From positions 1 to 7,301 of the forward strand of contig CANKTT010000067.1 in assembly GCA_947486505.1 (NCBI GenBank): a DNA stretch of 7,301 bases, in the 5' to 3' direction. The position numbers were made by a program, and so were the translations under genes. Origin of the DNA: Actinomycetota bacterium (GTDB taxonomy: Bacteria; Actinomycetota; Actinomycetes; S36-B12; UBA5976). The notes beneath the pieces are model-generated. The model was not told the DNA's origin. It saw nothing but the letters and a program-made list of their open reading frames with translations, and did not search any database. Positions 1 to 6,302 of this stretch are shown in pieces. Positions within the stretch are counted from its first letter, which is position 1. Every line of letters starts with the position of its first letter.

Positions 1-4
1 GAAA

Positions 5-20
5 TAGAACATACGTTCGA
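5..20. promoter_or_regulatory. LexA box 1 (SOS operator)
   Basis: Sequence TAGAACATACGTTCGA. It carries the GAAC-N4-GTTC core of the actinobacterial/Gram-positive LexA operator (consensus TCGAAC-N4-GTTCGA) and differs from the outer consensus only by A for C at the second base. It lies about 90 bp before the LysM gene and presumably between that gene and a divergent lexA outside the window (inference). Confidence 0.88.
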
Positions 21-21
21 T

Positions 22-37
22 TAGAACACTTGTTCGA
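22..37. promoter_or_regulatory. LexA box 2 (SOS operator)
   Basis: Sequence TAGAACACTTGTTCGA, again GAAC-N4-GTTC with the same A-for-C change in the left arm. It starts exactly 17 bp after box 1, so the two sites form a tandem pair with one base between them. Paired boxes are typical of tightly repressed SOS promoters and of intergenic regions shared by two divergent SOS genes. Confidence 0.88.
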
Positions 38-111
38 ATCTAGCGGGTAGACCACCAGGTCGGCAAGTCCGGGCAAACTGCCCAGACGATACGAAAATCA
101 AGGAGAAAACC

Positions 112-543
112 ATGGCTCTAGTAACTGCATCTGCAGCACTTCCTGTACAGCGAGCCGCTGTCCGTTCCATATCTTCGGCTAAATCTGCAGCCCCGGCTAA
201 CTCAGCAGCTCCGGTTAAATCAGCAATGCCTGCAAGATCAACAACCCCAGCCAATGCTGGCCTGAGGCTAACTGTTCGCGGTCGACGAGTGGTGGCTTTA
301 CTTGCCCTGCTACCAATCGTCATCGCGTTCGTATTAATAGGTACTCGCGCAGCCCAAGCTGACGCTTCCGGCCCAAGCACTGCAGTTATAAAGGTCGAAG
401 CTGGTCAAAGTCTTTGGGATGTTGCTGTTGCAGTAGCTCCAAATGAAGATCCACGTTCAACTATTTGGACCATAAAGGCTCTGAACGGATTAGAAACCAG
501 CGAAATTCAAGCTGGCCAAGGGTTAATAGTTCCCGTAAATTAA
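112..543 (+). CDS. LysM-domain membrane protein, probable SOS-induced cell-division suppressor (ChiZ/DivS-like)
   Basis: A 143-residue protein. Residues 1-59 are an Ala/Pro/Ser-rich, basic cytoplasmic tail ending in RGRR. Residues 60-77 form one hydrophobic membrane segment, and about 94-141 form a LysM domain (GQSLWDVA near 98-105, IKALNGL 121-127, IQAGQGLIVP 132-141) that would face outward and bind peptidoglycan. The start is fixed by AAGGAG at 100-105, six bases before ATG. Size, topology and the LexA boxes upstream match the small proteins coded next to lexA in actinobacteria, such as Mycobacterium tuberculosis Rv2719c (ChiZ) and Corynebacterium glutamicum DivS. Those are induced by DNA damage and hold back septation. 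The role here is inferred from this context; sequence in this family is poorly conserved outside LysM. The gene usually found downstream in this neighbourhood, nrdR, is not present in the window. Confidence 0.85.
   Translation: MALVTASAALPVQRAAVRSISSAKSAAPANSAAPVKSAMPARSTTPANAGLRLTVRGRRVVALLALLPIVIAFVLIGTRAAQADASGPSTAVIKVEAGQSLWDVAVAVAPNEDPRSTIWTIKALNGLETSEIQAGQGLIVPVN
184..255 (+). repeat. Four tandem 18-bp coding repeats in the LysM protein tail
   Basis: Residues 25-48 are four consecutive hexapeptides: SAAPAN, SAAPVK, SAMPAR, STTPAN. Each has Ser at position 1 and Pro at position 4. The DNA is degenerate between copies, so the repeat is old or is held by selection on the protein. It forms a flexible, basic cytoplasmic linker before the membrane segment. 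Confidence 0.75.
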
Positions 544-591
544 ACGTACTGCCGATTTTTTCAAGATGCGCACGTTCTTTTAGTTTGTAGC

Positions 592-607
592 GATCAGCGT
601 TCTGATC
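592..607. other. Small perfect hairpin after the LysM gene
   Basis: GATCAG (592-597), loop CGTT, CTGATC (602-607). The six-base-pair stem lies 49 nt after the LysM stop codon. No T-run follows it, so it is not a convincing intrinsic terminator. It could be a weak terminator, an mRNA 3'-end structure or a protein site. Confidence 0.35.
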
Positions 608-702
608 TAAGTCTTGTAGCACTTCCGGATAGATGAGTTTCGCTAGCAAATATCATTCGCTCTAAAAAATGCACTCGAAAGAACCACATTCCTCACTTGT
701 TG

Positions 703-723
703 GGTAATAGTCTGACTATCACC
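703..723. promoter_or_regulatory. Imperfect palindrome, probable operator of the permease-SDR operon
   Basis: Arms GGTAATAGTC and GACTATCACC flank a central T at 713; nine of ten base pairs match, the exception being A706/C720. It ends 19 nt before the permease start at 743. It contains TAGTCT (708-713), which fits the loose actinobacterial -10 pattern TANNNT, so a bound regulator would block transcription. Its GTAATA half-site recurs in the inverted repeat before the second permease at 4748-4765. The length and symmetry suit a dimeric GntR- or TetR-type regulator, which is not coded in this window. Confidence 0.55.
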
Positions 724-732
724 ACCGATGTC

Positions 733-738
733 AAGGAG
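733..738 (+). promoter_or_regulatory. Ribosome binding site that sets the first permease start
   Basis: AAGGAG, four bases before the ATG at 743. A longer reading frame begins at ATG 728, but nothing like a Shine-Dalgarno sequence lies before it, and this AAGGAG would then fall inside the coding region. The start at 743 is therefore preferred. Confidence 0.75.
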
Positions 739-742
739 TGTC

Positions 743-2203
743 ATGTCACAGAGTTCAGCAACCGAATCAACACCCACGCTAAAGCGAGAGTTCTCACTTT
801 GGACGTCCTTTGCATTCGCATTTGCCTTTATCTCACCAATCGTCGCGCTTTACGGAATTTTTGGTCTTTCATATTCAGTAGCTGGACCAAGTTTCTGGTG
901 GAACTTTATTCTCGTCTTTTTAGGTCAACTACTGGTAGCAATGGTTTTTGCTGAACTGGTGTCGGTCTGGCCGATTGAGGGTTCGATTTATCAGTGGACC
1001 ACGCGTCTCATGGGACAAGGGTTTGGTTGGATGGCCGGTTGGTTTTACATGTGGACCTTGGTTGTTGCTATGGCGACAGTTGCTATTGGTGCTGGTGGTT
1101 TCGTTGGGCGAGTAATCGGTATTGATCCAACAGCGACTGCAATTTCTATCCGCGGATTGTCAGTTACTAATCAAGTAGTGGTCGGCCTTGTAATTCTTGC
1201 TCTTGGAACGGTAGCCAACATCACTGGGCGAGGTGTCCTAAAAGTATTAATGACTGGGTCCATCATTGCTGAGGTTATTGGTTCGCTTGGCCTTGGCATT
1301 TTGCTTCTTGTTGGTCACAGAAACAATCCGGTCAGCGTTTTGACTGATGGTTTCAGCACAGATGGTTATTTAAGTTTGTCCGGTCCATTTCTAGTAACTA
1401 TGGCATTCGTCGGATTTAGTTTCGTAGGATTTGAAAGTGCTGGATCAATTGCAGAGGAAGTCAGAAATCCTCGTAAGAATGTTCCAAAAGCTGTAATTTT
1501 TTCAATCGTATTCGTAGCACTGGTCGTAATCTTTACCGCATTCTCATTAATCATTTCGATTCCACCAGATATTGCTGCCAATAGCGCCGATCCGGTTTAT
1601 GACACTTTGAATCTCTTGCTTGGTTCTGGTGTGGCTAAATTCGCATTGATACTCTTCACAATTGGCTTCTTGGCTTCTTTCTTGGCGCTACAAACTTCAG
1701 CCTCAAGACTCATCTGGGCTTACTCACGTGACAAGGCGTTGCCAGGACATGAATCATTGAGCAAGTTAAGTTCTAGTCAAAAGCAGCCAGTTAACGCCTT
1801 GCTACTTGCTACAACAATTGGCGCAATCATGATGATCTTGAGTCAAGTAACACCAAACTTCTACGCATTGATGATTAACTTCACCACGGGTGGATTCTTC
1901 CTGGCGTTCTTGTTCCCACTCGTTGGCGTTGCAATTGCCAGAGTAAAGAAGCAGTGGACACCTGGACCTTTCAATTTTGGAAAATTCAGCTCACTAATTT
2001 CGTTTGCGGCATTGGTATGGGCAATCTTCATGTTCCTAGACATCTCTTGGCCAAGAGCAGTATTTGAACAGCGTTTCCTTGACTGGTCGGTAGCTATCGC
2101 CGCACTTGGCTTATTAGTTATTGGCCTTGGGATCCATGCCACGGCACGCGGACGCATCACACTTGTTGATGTTGATGCGATGGATCACGACGAAAACGGA
2201 TGA
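743..2203 (+). CDS. APC-superfamily amino acid/amine permease
   Basis: A 486-residue integral membrane transporter with about 12 hydrophobic segments. After a short hydrophilic N-terminus comes LKREFSLW (13-20), then the first helix with the glycine/proline-broken ISP-x-x-x-LYG stretch (30-38). ELVSVWPIEGSIYQW lies at 71-85, the conserved cytoplasmic signature EEVRNPRKNVPKA at 238-250, and SRLIWAYSRD at 321-330. These features and the length fit the APC superfamily, closest in style to the amino acid/choline transporter branch (the Uga4 GABA and Hnm1 choline permeases of fungi belong there). It presumably takes up an amino acid, amine or related small nitrogen compound by cation coupling; the substrate cannot be read from the sequence. 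Its stop overlaps the next gene's start (ATGA), so it is translationally coupled to the SDR gene. It is a paralogue of the permease at 4765-6228. Confidence 0.9.
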   Translation: MSQSSATESTPTLKREFSLWTSFAFAFAFISPIVALYGIFGLSYSVAGPSFWWNFILVFLGQLLVAMVFAELVSVWPIEGSIYQWTTRLMGQGFGWMAGWFYMWTLVVAMATVAIGAGGFVGRVIGIDPTATAISIRGLSVTNQVVVGLVILALGTVANITGRGVLKVLMTGSIIAEVIGSLGLGILLLVGHRNNPVSVLTDGFSTDGYLSLSGPFLVTMAFVGFSFVGFESAGSIAEEVRNPRKNVPKAVIFSIVFVALVVIFTAFSLIISIPPDIAANSADPVYDTLNLLLGSGVAKFALILFTIGFLASFLALQTSASRLIWAYSRDKALPGHESLSKLSSSQKQPVNALLLATTIGAIMMILSQVTPNFYALMINFTTGGFFLAFLFPLVGVAIARVKKQWTPGPFNFGKFSSLISFAALVWAIFMFLDISWPRAVFEQRFLDWSVAIAALGLLVIGLGIHATARGRITLVDVDAMDHDENG

Positions 2204-2895
2204 CAGATTCGAAAGTGGCCGTTGTCACTGGCGCAGCCAGTGGCATCGGTGCTTGCGTTGTAGCTGAGTTAATGTCCAGAGGCTGGCAAGTTGCCGGACT
2301 TGACTTAAAGCCAGCGAAGGCGGATCTAAACATTGAATGTGATGTTTCTGATTTTGCGTCAGCTATAAACGCTCGAGATTTAGTACGCAAAGAACTTGGC
2401 GTAACTTCGGCCGTAGCAAGTGTGGCAGGGCATTACGAAATCATTCCGATCGTTGACATCACTGCGCAAAAATGGCAGCGAATGTTACATGTTCATCTTG
2501 GCGGAGCTTTTAATTTGGGCCAAGCTTTCTTGCCTGGCATGGTTGCCCAAAAGTCTGGCGCGTTCGTTGCAGTGACTTCTGAACTTGCAATTGGTGGCGG
2601 CGATCAAGATTCGCATTACGCTGCAGCCAAGGGAGGAATCATCGGCCTAGTGCGCAGCTTGGCCAGTGAGATGGCGCCGCATGGTGTTCGAGTAAATGCG
2701 GTAGCTCCGGGTCCAACGGACACTCCGCTGCTTTCGGCTGATTCACCCTGGCGCGCACCGGAATACCTTGAGACTTTGCCGATCCGCCGCTTAGCTTCGC
2801 CAGAAGAAATTGCCTTAACCACAGCCTTCTTAATCGAAGACGCAACCTTCTTGGTTGGCGAAATTATTTCACCTAACTCTGGAGCCGTGATCTAG
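2200..2895 (+). CDS. Short-chain dehydrogenase/reductase (SDR), tetrad Asn replaced by His
   Basis: A 231-residue classical SDR on a Rossmann fold. The cofactor loop TGAASGIG is at 10-17. D35 at the end of the second strand favours NAD(H) over NADP(H). The catalytic residues are S127, Y140 and K144 (YAAAK), and the PG motif after the sixth strand is at APGPTDTP. The usual Asn of the N-S-Y-K tetrad (xNLxGxF) is His here, H99 in VHLGGAF. The NNAG motif has also drifted, to SVAG at 74-77. Overall length is a little short for the family (about 250), mainly around residues 38-66. The ATG overlaps the permease stop by four bases and the next SDR starts directly after its stop. It probably oxidises or reduces a hydroxyl/keto group of the imported compound or an intermediate; the exact substrate is unknown. 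Confidence 0.88.
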   Translation: MTDSKVAVVTGAASGIGACVVAELMSRGWQVAGLDLKPAKADLNIECDVSDFASAINARDLVRKELGVTSAVASVAGHYEIIPIVDITAQKWQRMLHVHLGGAFNLGQAFLPGMVAQKSGAFVAVTSELAIGGGDQDSHYAAAKGGIIGLVRSLASEMAPHGVRVNAVAPGPTDTPLLSADSPWRAPEYLETLPIRRLASPEEIALTTAFLIEDATFLVGEIISPNSGAVI

Positions 2896-3663
2896 ATGGC
2901 AGCGCCAAGATTCGATGGAAAAATTGTTTTAGTAACTGGCGCAGCCCAAGGCATGGGCAAAACTATTGCGCAACATCTTGCATCCCTTGGTGCCCGAGTT
3001 GTTGTTAATGATCGCCAAATGGATGAACGCCTCACAAATCTGGCAACTGAAATTGGGGGATTTGCTGCGCCTGCAGACTTGTCGAAGTGGGATGAAATCG
3101 ACGCCATGGTCAATGATGTAACAGAAAACTTTGGCGTAGTCGATGTTTTAGTTGCAAACCACGCATATATGACCATGCATGGTTTTCTAACTTACGATTC
3201 CCAGGATTGGTGGCAAGTTATAGACACCAACCTAGGTGGAACCTTTCATTTGATTCAAAAACTAGTTCCTGGCATGCGCACAACCGGAGCCGGACGAATT
3301 GTTGTCACTAGTTCGATTTGGGGCGTGACCGGTTGGCCACAGGCAACTGCTTACTCTGCCTCGAAAGCGGGCCTAATTAGCATGGTTAAAACTCTAGGCA
3401 GGGAACTAGCAAGTGAAGGCATAATCATTAATGCGATTGCGCCGGGAATCACGGACACGCCGCAACTACAAGTAGATGCGGATGCAGAAAACATCCCACT
3501 TGAGCAAATGCACGAGTTGTACGCAAAGGCAATTCCATTAGGACGAATCGGCCAGCCAATCGAAATTGCAAAAGTCGTGGCGTTCTTGGCTGATTTCAAC
3601 ATCAGCTCGATTGTTGGGCAAACAATTCAGGCAAACGGTGGGGAAGTGCGATCACGTGTGTAA
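2896..3663 (+). CDS. Short-chain dehydrogenase/reductase (SDR), canonical
   Basis: A 255-residue classical SDR of typical length. TGAAQGMG is at 14-21, and D39 after the second strand suggests NAD(H). N112 is in NLGGTF, with S140, Y153 and K157 (YSASK) completing the catalytic tetrad; APGITDTP follows. The NNAG motif is changed to ANHA (87-90), a variation seen in diverse SDRs. The C-terminus carries the common IVGQTIQANGG end. Its ATG follows the stop of the previous gene with no gap; GGAG at 2881-2884 is a plausible ribosome binding site inside the upstream gene. Two non-identical SDRs side by side suggest two successive redox steps in one pathway, or a heteromeric enzyme (inference). The product is soluble and cytoplasmic, with no signal peptide. 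Confidence 0.92.
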   Translation: MAAPRFDGKIVLVTGAAQGMGKTIAQHLASLGARVVVNDRQMDERLTNLATEIGGFAAPADLSKWDEIDAMVNDVTENFGVVDVLVANHAYMTMHGFLTYDSQDWWQVIDTNLGGTFHLIQKLVPGMRTTGAGRIVVTSSIWGVTGWPQATAYSASKAGLISMVKTLGRELASEGIIINAIAPGITDTPQLQVDADAENIPLEQMHELYAKAIPLGRIGQPIEIAKVVAFLADFNISSIVGQTIQANGGEVRSRV

Positions 3664-3672
3664 GGTCAAATC

Positions 3673-4566
3673 ATGAATCAGGAATTTGTCCCAGCTGCGC
3701 CTATAGCCTGGCCAGCCGGAAAAAAATCAGCCGCTAGTTTCACCTTTGACGTGGACGCAGAATCAGCGGTTTTGTTTTCAAGTCCAGGCAGCGAACATCG
3801 AGCTGGGGTGATGAGCCACCAGTCCTATGGACCACTCGTGGGTGTTCCAAGACTGTTGGACCTTTTGGATCGCGTTGGAATCAAAGCAACTTTTTTTGTT
3901 CCCGGTTACACCGCACTTAGGTATCCAAAGGTAGTTAAGGATATTGCTGCAGCTGGGCATGAAATTGCACACCACGGATTTATGCACGAGACGCTGGAAG
4001 GTGTCGATGTTGAGACTGAAACAAAATATTTAATCCGTGGCCTTGAAGCTCTCGAACAAGTGGCCGGAGTCAGGCCAGTTGGTTACCGCGCTCCGATGTG
4101 GGAACCAAGTTATGACACTGCGCGGATTTTGCATGAACACGGATTCTTGTATGACAGCACGATGATGGATGCCGATTATCCCTATGAGTATTACGTTGCA
4201 GATGGATCCTCGATTGTTGAGATTCCACTGCAATGGGCACTAGATGATTGGGAGCAGTATTGCTTTATCCCCGATGTTTCAGGGGTTGGGCTTATCGAAA
4301 GCCCGACCAAGGCAATTGAACTGTGGAAACTGGAATTTGAAGCAATGCACGAAATTGGTGGCTGCTTTGTGCTGACGAACCACCCATTCTTGAGTGGTCG
4401 CCCATCTCGCGCCAAAGCCCTTGAGGGATTCATTCGAGAAGTTGTCAGCGATGCATCTGTGTGGGTTACAACTCTTGAGAAAATTGCGCTACACGTGCGA
4501 TCCCTTGGTTTGGAACCACGCAAGCTCCTGCCCCCGGTGGTTGAAAAAGAGTACCGAAGCAAATAG
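3673..4566 (+). CDS. Cytosolic polysaccharide-deacetylase-fold amidohydrolase (PuuE/cyclic-imidase-like)
   Basis: A 297-residue protein with the NodB-type catalytic fold. Motif 1 is TFDVDAES (24-31), with D28 as the expected metal ligand. Motif 2 is GHEIAHHGFMH (95-105), with H101 and H105 as ligands. Motif 3 is GYRAPMW (137-143). A late motif LTNHPFLSGRPSR (234-246) contains H237. YDSTMMDADYPY and PLQWALDDW are typical of the PuuE allantoinase / cyclic imide hydrolase / HpPgdA branch rather than of chitin or peptidoglycan deacetylases with a signal peptide. No signal peptide or membrane anchor is visible, so it should act in the cytosol on a small molecule, splitting a C-N bond of an amide, ureide or cyclic imide (inference). 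AAGG at 3662-3665 overlaps the preceding stop and serves as ribosome binding site. It is the last gene of the tight four-gene run. Confidence 0.87.
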   Translation: MNQEFVPAAPIAWPAGKKSAASFTFDVDAESAVLFSSPGSEHRAGVMSHQSYGPLVGVPRLLDLLDRVGIKATFFVPGYTALRYPKVVKDIAAAGHEIAHHGFMHETLEGVDVETETKYLIRGLEALEQVAGVRPVGYRAPMWEPSYDTARILHEHGFLYDSTMMDADYPYEYYVADGSSIVEIPLQWALDDWEQYCFIPDVSGVGLIESPTKAIELWKLEFEAMHEIGGCFVLTNHPFLSGRPSRAKALEGFIREVVSDASVWVTTLEKIALHVRSLGLEPRKLLPPVVEKEYRSK

Positions 4567-4582
4567 ATCCGTAAGGCAGACG

Positions 4583-4592
4583 TGTCTAGACA
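4583..4592. other. Perfect 10-bp palindrome
   Basis: TGTCTAGACA, 16 nt after the deacetylase stop and upstream of the candidate promoter for the second permease. It may be a protein-binding site; a 10-bp palindrome can also arise by chance. Confidence 0.25.
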
Positions 4593-4618
4593 AACCGGTC
4601 GCCAAATGGTGTTTTTGC

Positions 4619-4646
4619 TTGAAAAACCCATTAAAACCATTAAATT
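4619..4646 (+). promoter_or_regulatory. Candidate promoter for the second permease
   Basis: TTGAAA (4619-4624, five of six matches to the -35 consensus) and TAAATT (4641-4646, four of six and fitting TANNNT) are separated by 16 nt. Transcription would begin near 4653 and give a leader of about 110 nt. It lies in the 198-nt gap after the four-gene run. The call is by eye only and read-through from upstream is also possible. Confidence 0.35.
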
Positions 4647-4717
4647 TGTTAAAAGATGTCCGTTTTTAAGGCCTAGATATCCCACATCTTGAGATATTCC
4701 CGCAGTAACGTAAACGA

Positions 4718-4738
4718 AGGTCCGCATCCCCGCGGCCT
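4718..4738 (+). other. GC-rich leader hairpin
   Basis: AGG (4718-4720), a bulged T, and CCGC (4722-4725) pair with GCGG (4732-4735) and CCT (4736-4738) around the loop ATCCCC. The seven-pair stem lies nine bases before the inverted repeat at the ribosome binding site. It may help to structure the leader of the second permease mRNA. Confidence 0.35.
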
Positions 4739-4747
4739 GCACGTCAC

Positions 4748-4765
4748 TGTAATAGGAGTATTACA
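4748..4765. promoter_or_regulatory. Inverted repeat enclosing the ribosome binding site of the second permease
   Basis: TGTAATA (4748-4754) and TATTACA (4759-4765) form a perfect seven-pair inverted repeat around GGAG (4755-4758). The loop is the Shine-Dalgarno core, and the last base of the right arm is the A of the ATG. As DNA it resembles an operator for a dimeric repressor and shares the GTAATA half-site with the palindrome at 703-723. As RNA it would display the Shine-Dalgarno bases in a tetraloop and sequester the start codon edge. AGGAG lies six bases before the ATG and supports the start at 4765. Confidence 0.6.
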
Positions 4766-6228
4766 TGTCAACACAACATGCCTCTGATGCTGAGCATCTG
4801 GCTAGTTTGGGATATAAATCTGAATTCAAGCGAGAGATGACCTTATGGCAAAACTTCTCACTTGGCTTCACGTATCTATCACCGGTTGTGGGTGTCTACA
4901 GCCTTTTTGCCCTAGCTCTAGCAGCTGGTGGCCCACCTATGTTCTGGTGGATCGCAATTTGTGGCATCGGCCAGTTCCTGGTCGCACTTGTATTTAGCGA
5001 AATTGTTTCGCAGTACCCAATCGCAGGTGGCGTTTACCCATGGGCTCGAAGGCTCTGGGGTAAGGGGTACGCCTGGATGACTGGTTGGGTCTATGGCTTT
5101 GCCTTGATCGCAACTATCGCTTCGGTTACTTACGGCGCAGGTCCATTTATCGCAGGCTTCCTGGGAATGGAATCTAGTCAGAACTTAACGATCATTTTGG
5201 CAATTGCTTTGATCTTGATCGTTACTGCAATCAACTTCGGTGGCACCAAACTGCTCGGTCGAGTTGCATTCTTTGGTTTCGTAGCTGAATTGGTTGGTGC
5301 ATTGATTGTTGGCGGAGTTTTGCTAACAACTCATCGCGAGCAATCATTTGGCGTGGTTTTTGATTCTTCATTGATTACTGCTGGTGGCACAAGCTACACA
5401 ACCGCATTCATGGGCGCAGCACTAATTGGTTTGTATCTTTACTACGGATTCGAAGCTTGTGGCGACGTTGCTGAAGAAGTTGAAAACCCAGGCATCGTGA
5501 TTCCACAGGCAATGCGAATGACTCTTTACATCGGTGGCGCAGCATCCCTGTTCATCACTTATGCCTTGATCCTTTCGGTTGCTGACATTGGCGCAGTCAT
5601 TAGCGGCGAGAATGCAGACCCAATTGGTCAGTCTTTGACTGAGGCATTTGGCGCTGGCGGTTCCCGTGCGATTATGGCGATCGTTGTTGTTTCATTCTTC
5701 TCATGTGCGTTGAGTTTGCAAGCCGCTGCTAGCCGCTTGATTTATTCATACGCACGCGACGGAATGATCTTTGCGCAAAAGTCATTATCCAAGATGAACC
5801 CAAAGACAGGCATGGCTCCGACTGCACTTGTTACCGCAGCAGCCTTGCCAATCATCTTTGTGTTGACTGACTTGTTCTTGCCAGGTGGCATCTTCCGCCT
5901 CGTGGCATTTGCATCCGTTGGTATCTATATCGCATTCCAGATGGTCGTGCTTGCCGCATTACGCGCTCGCATGAATGGCTGGACGCCAGCTGGTAAGTGG
6001 ACCATGGGTGGATCCGGCATGCTGGTTAACATCTTGGCCCTTGCTTACGGCTTGTTTGCGATCTATTTGATGCTTAAGTCCTATGGCATCCCTGATGGAA
6101 CCTTCGTCGATAACTACATCGTGCTTGTTGAAGTACTGATCGTTGTTGGCGTTGGTCTGGTCTACATGCTCGTAAGTGGTGCACATCGCAAGAGCGATGC
6201 TCCTGCTGGCGATGCGATGAAGAAGTAG
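4765..6228 (+). CDS. APC-superfamily amino acid/amine permease (second paralogue)
   Basis: A 487-residue integral membrane transporter with about 12 hydrophobic segments, homologous along its whole length to the permease at 743-2203. Shared landmarks are FKREMTLW (21-28; LKREFSLW in the other), SEIVSQYPIAGGVYPW (78-93), WMTGW (104-108), the cytoplasmic signature EEVENPGIVIPQAM (237-250) and SRLIYSYARDG (323-333). It belongs to the APC superfamily, near the amino acid/choline transporter branch. The two copies have diverged in the membrane segments, so they may carry different compounds, for example substrate and product, or work at different affinities (inference). It has its own leader and candidate promoter, and a strong terminator follows 19 nt after its stop. 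The substrate is not identifiable from sequence. Confidence 0.92.
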   Translation: MSTQHASDAEHLASLGYKSEFKREMTLWQNFSLGFTYLSPVVGVYSLFALALAAGGPPMFWWIAICGIGQFLVALVFSEIVSQYPIAGGVYPWARRLWGKGYAWMTGWVYGFALIATIASVTYGAGPFIAGFLGMESSQNLTIILAIALILIVTAINFGGTKLLGRVAFFGFVAELVGALIVGGVLLTTHREQSFGVVFDSSLITAGGTSYTTAFMGAALIGLYLYYGFEACGDVAEEVENPGIVIPQAMRMTLYIGGAASLFITYALILSVADIGAVISGENADPIGQSLTEAFGAGGSRAIMAIVVVSFFSCALSLQAAASRLIYSYARDGMIFAQKSLSKMNPKTGMAPTALVTAAALPIIFVLTDLFLPGGIFRLVAFASVGIYIAFQMVVLAALRARMNGWTPAGKWTMGGSGMLVNILALAYGLFAIYLMLKSYGIPDGTFVDNYIVLVEVLIVVGVGLVYMLVSGAHRKSDAPAGDAMKK

Positions 6229-6247
6229 TCAACAGCTCTCAATAACT

Positions 6248-6299
6248 AAAAACAACTGGCGCTTTCCTCAAAGGGGAGCGCCAGTTGTTTTTGTTTTAA
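6248..6299 (+). terminator. Strong intrinsic terminator, probably bidirectional
   Basis: AACAACTGGCGCT (6251-6263) pairs perfectly with AGCGCCAGTTGTT (6277-6289). The stem extends inward by two G-U and two G-C pairs to the loop TCAAA (6268-6272), and outward into A/T pairs at 6248-6250 and 6290-6292. A T-rich tail follows on the plus strand. On the minus strand the other flank reads as a T-rich run too, so it can also end the convergent vapBC transcript. Confidence 0.95.
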
Positions 6300-6302
6300 A
6301 GA

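Noticed and set aside
21..380. Minus-strand frame with Ala/Gly/Asp-rich hexapeptide periodicity
   Set aside because: It is the antisense image of the repeat in the LysM protein, and it runs over the LexA boxes.
592..607. Hairpin as an intrinsic terminator of the LysM gene
   Set aside because: The stem is only six pairs and no T-run follows, so it is kept only as a low-confidence structure.
461..649. Minus-strand frame of 62 codons overlapping the end of the LysM gene
   Set aside because: Its central part looks protein-like, but it needs a TTG start directly after a stop codon, shows no ribosome binding site, and its second half is antisense to the LysM domain. I recognise no family; a decayed gene fragment cannot be excluded.
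728..742. Upstream ATG extending the first permease by five residues
   Set aside because: No ribosome binding site precedes it, while AAGGAG is correctly placed for the ATG at 743.
4191..4742. Minus-strand frame of 183 codons opposite the deacetylase 3' end
   Set aside because: Antisense to conserved motifs of the deacetylase, with no recognisable domain and no plausible start signal.
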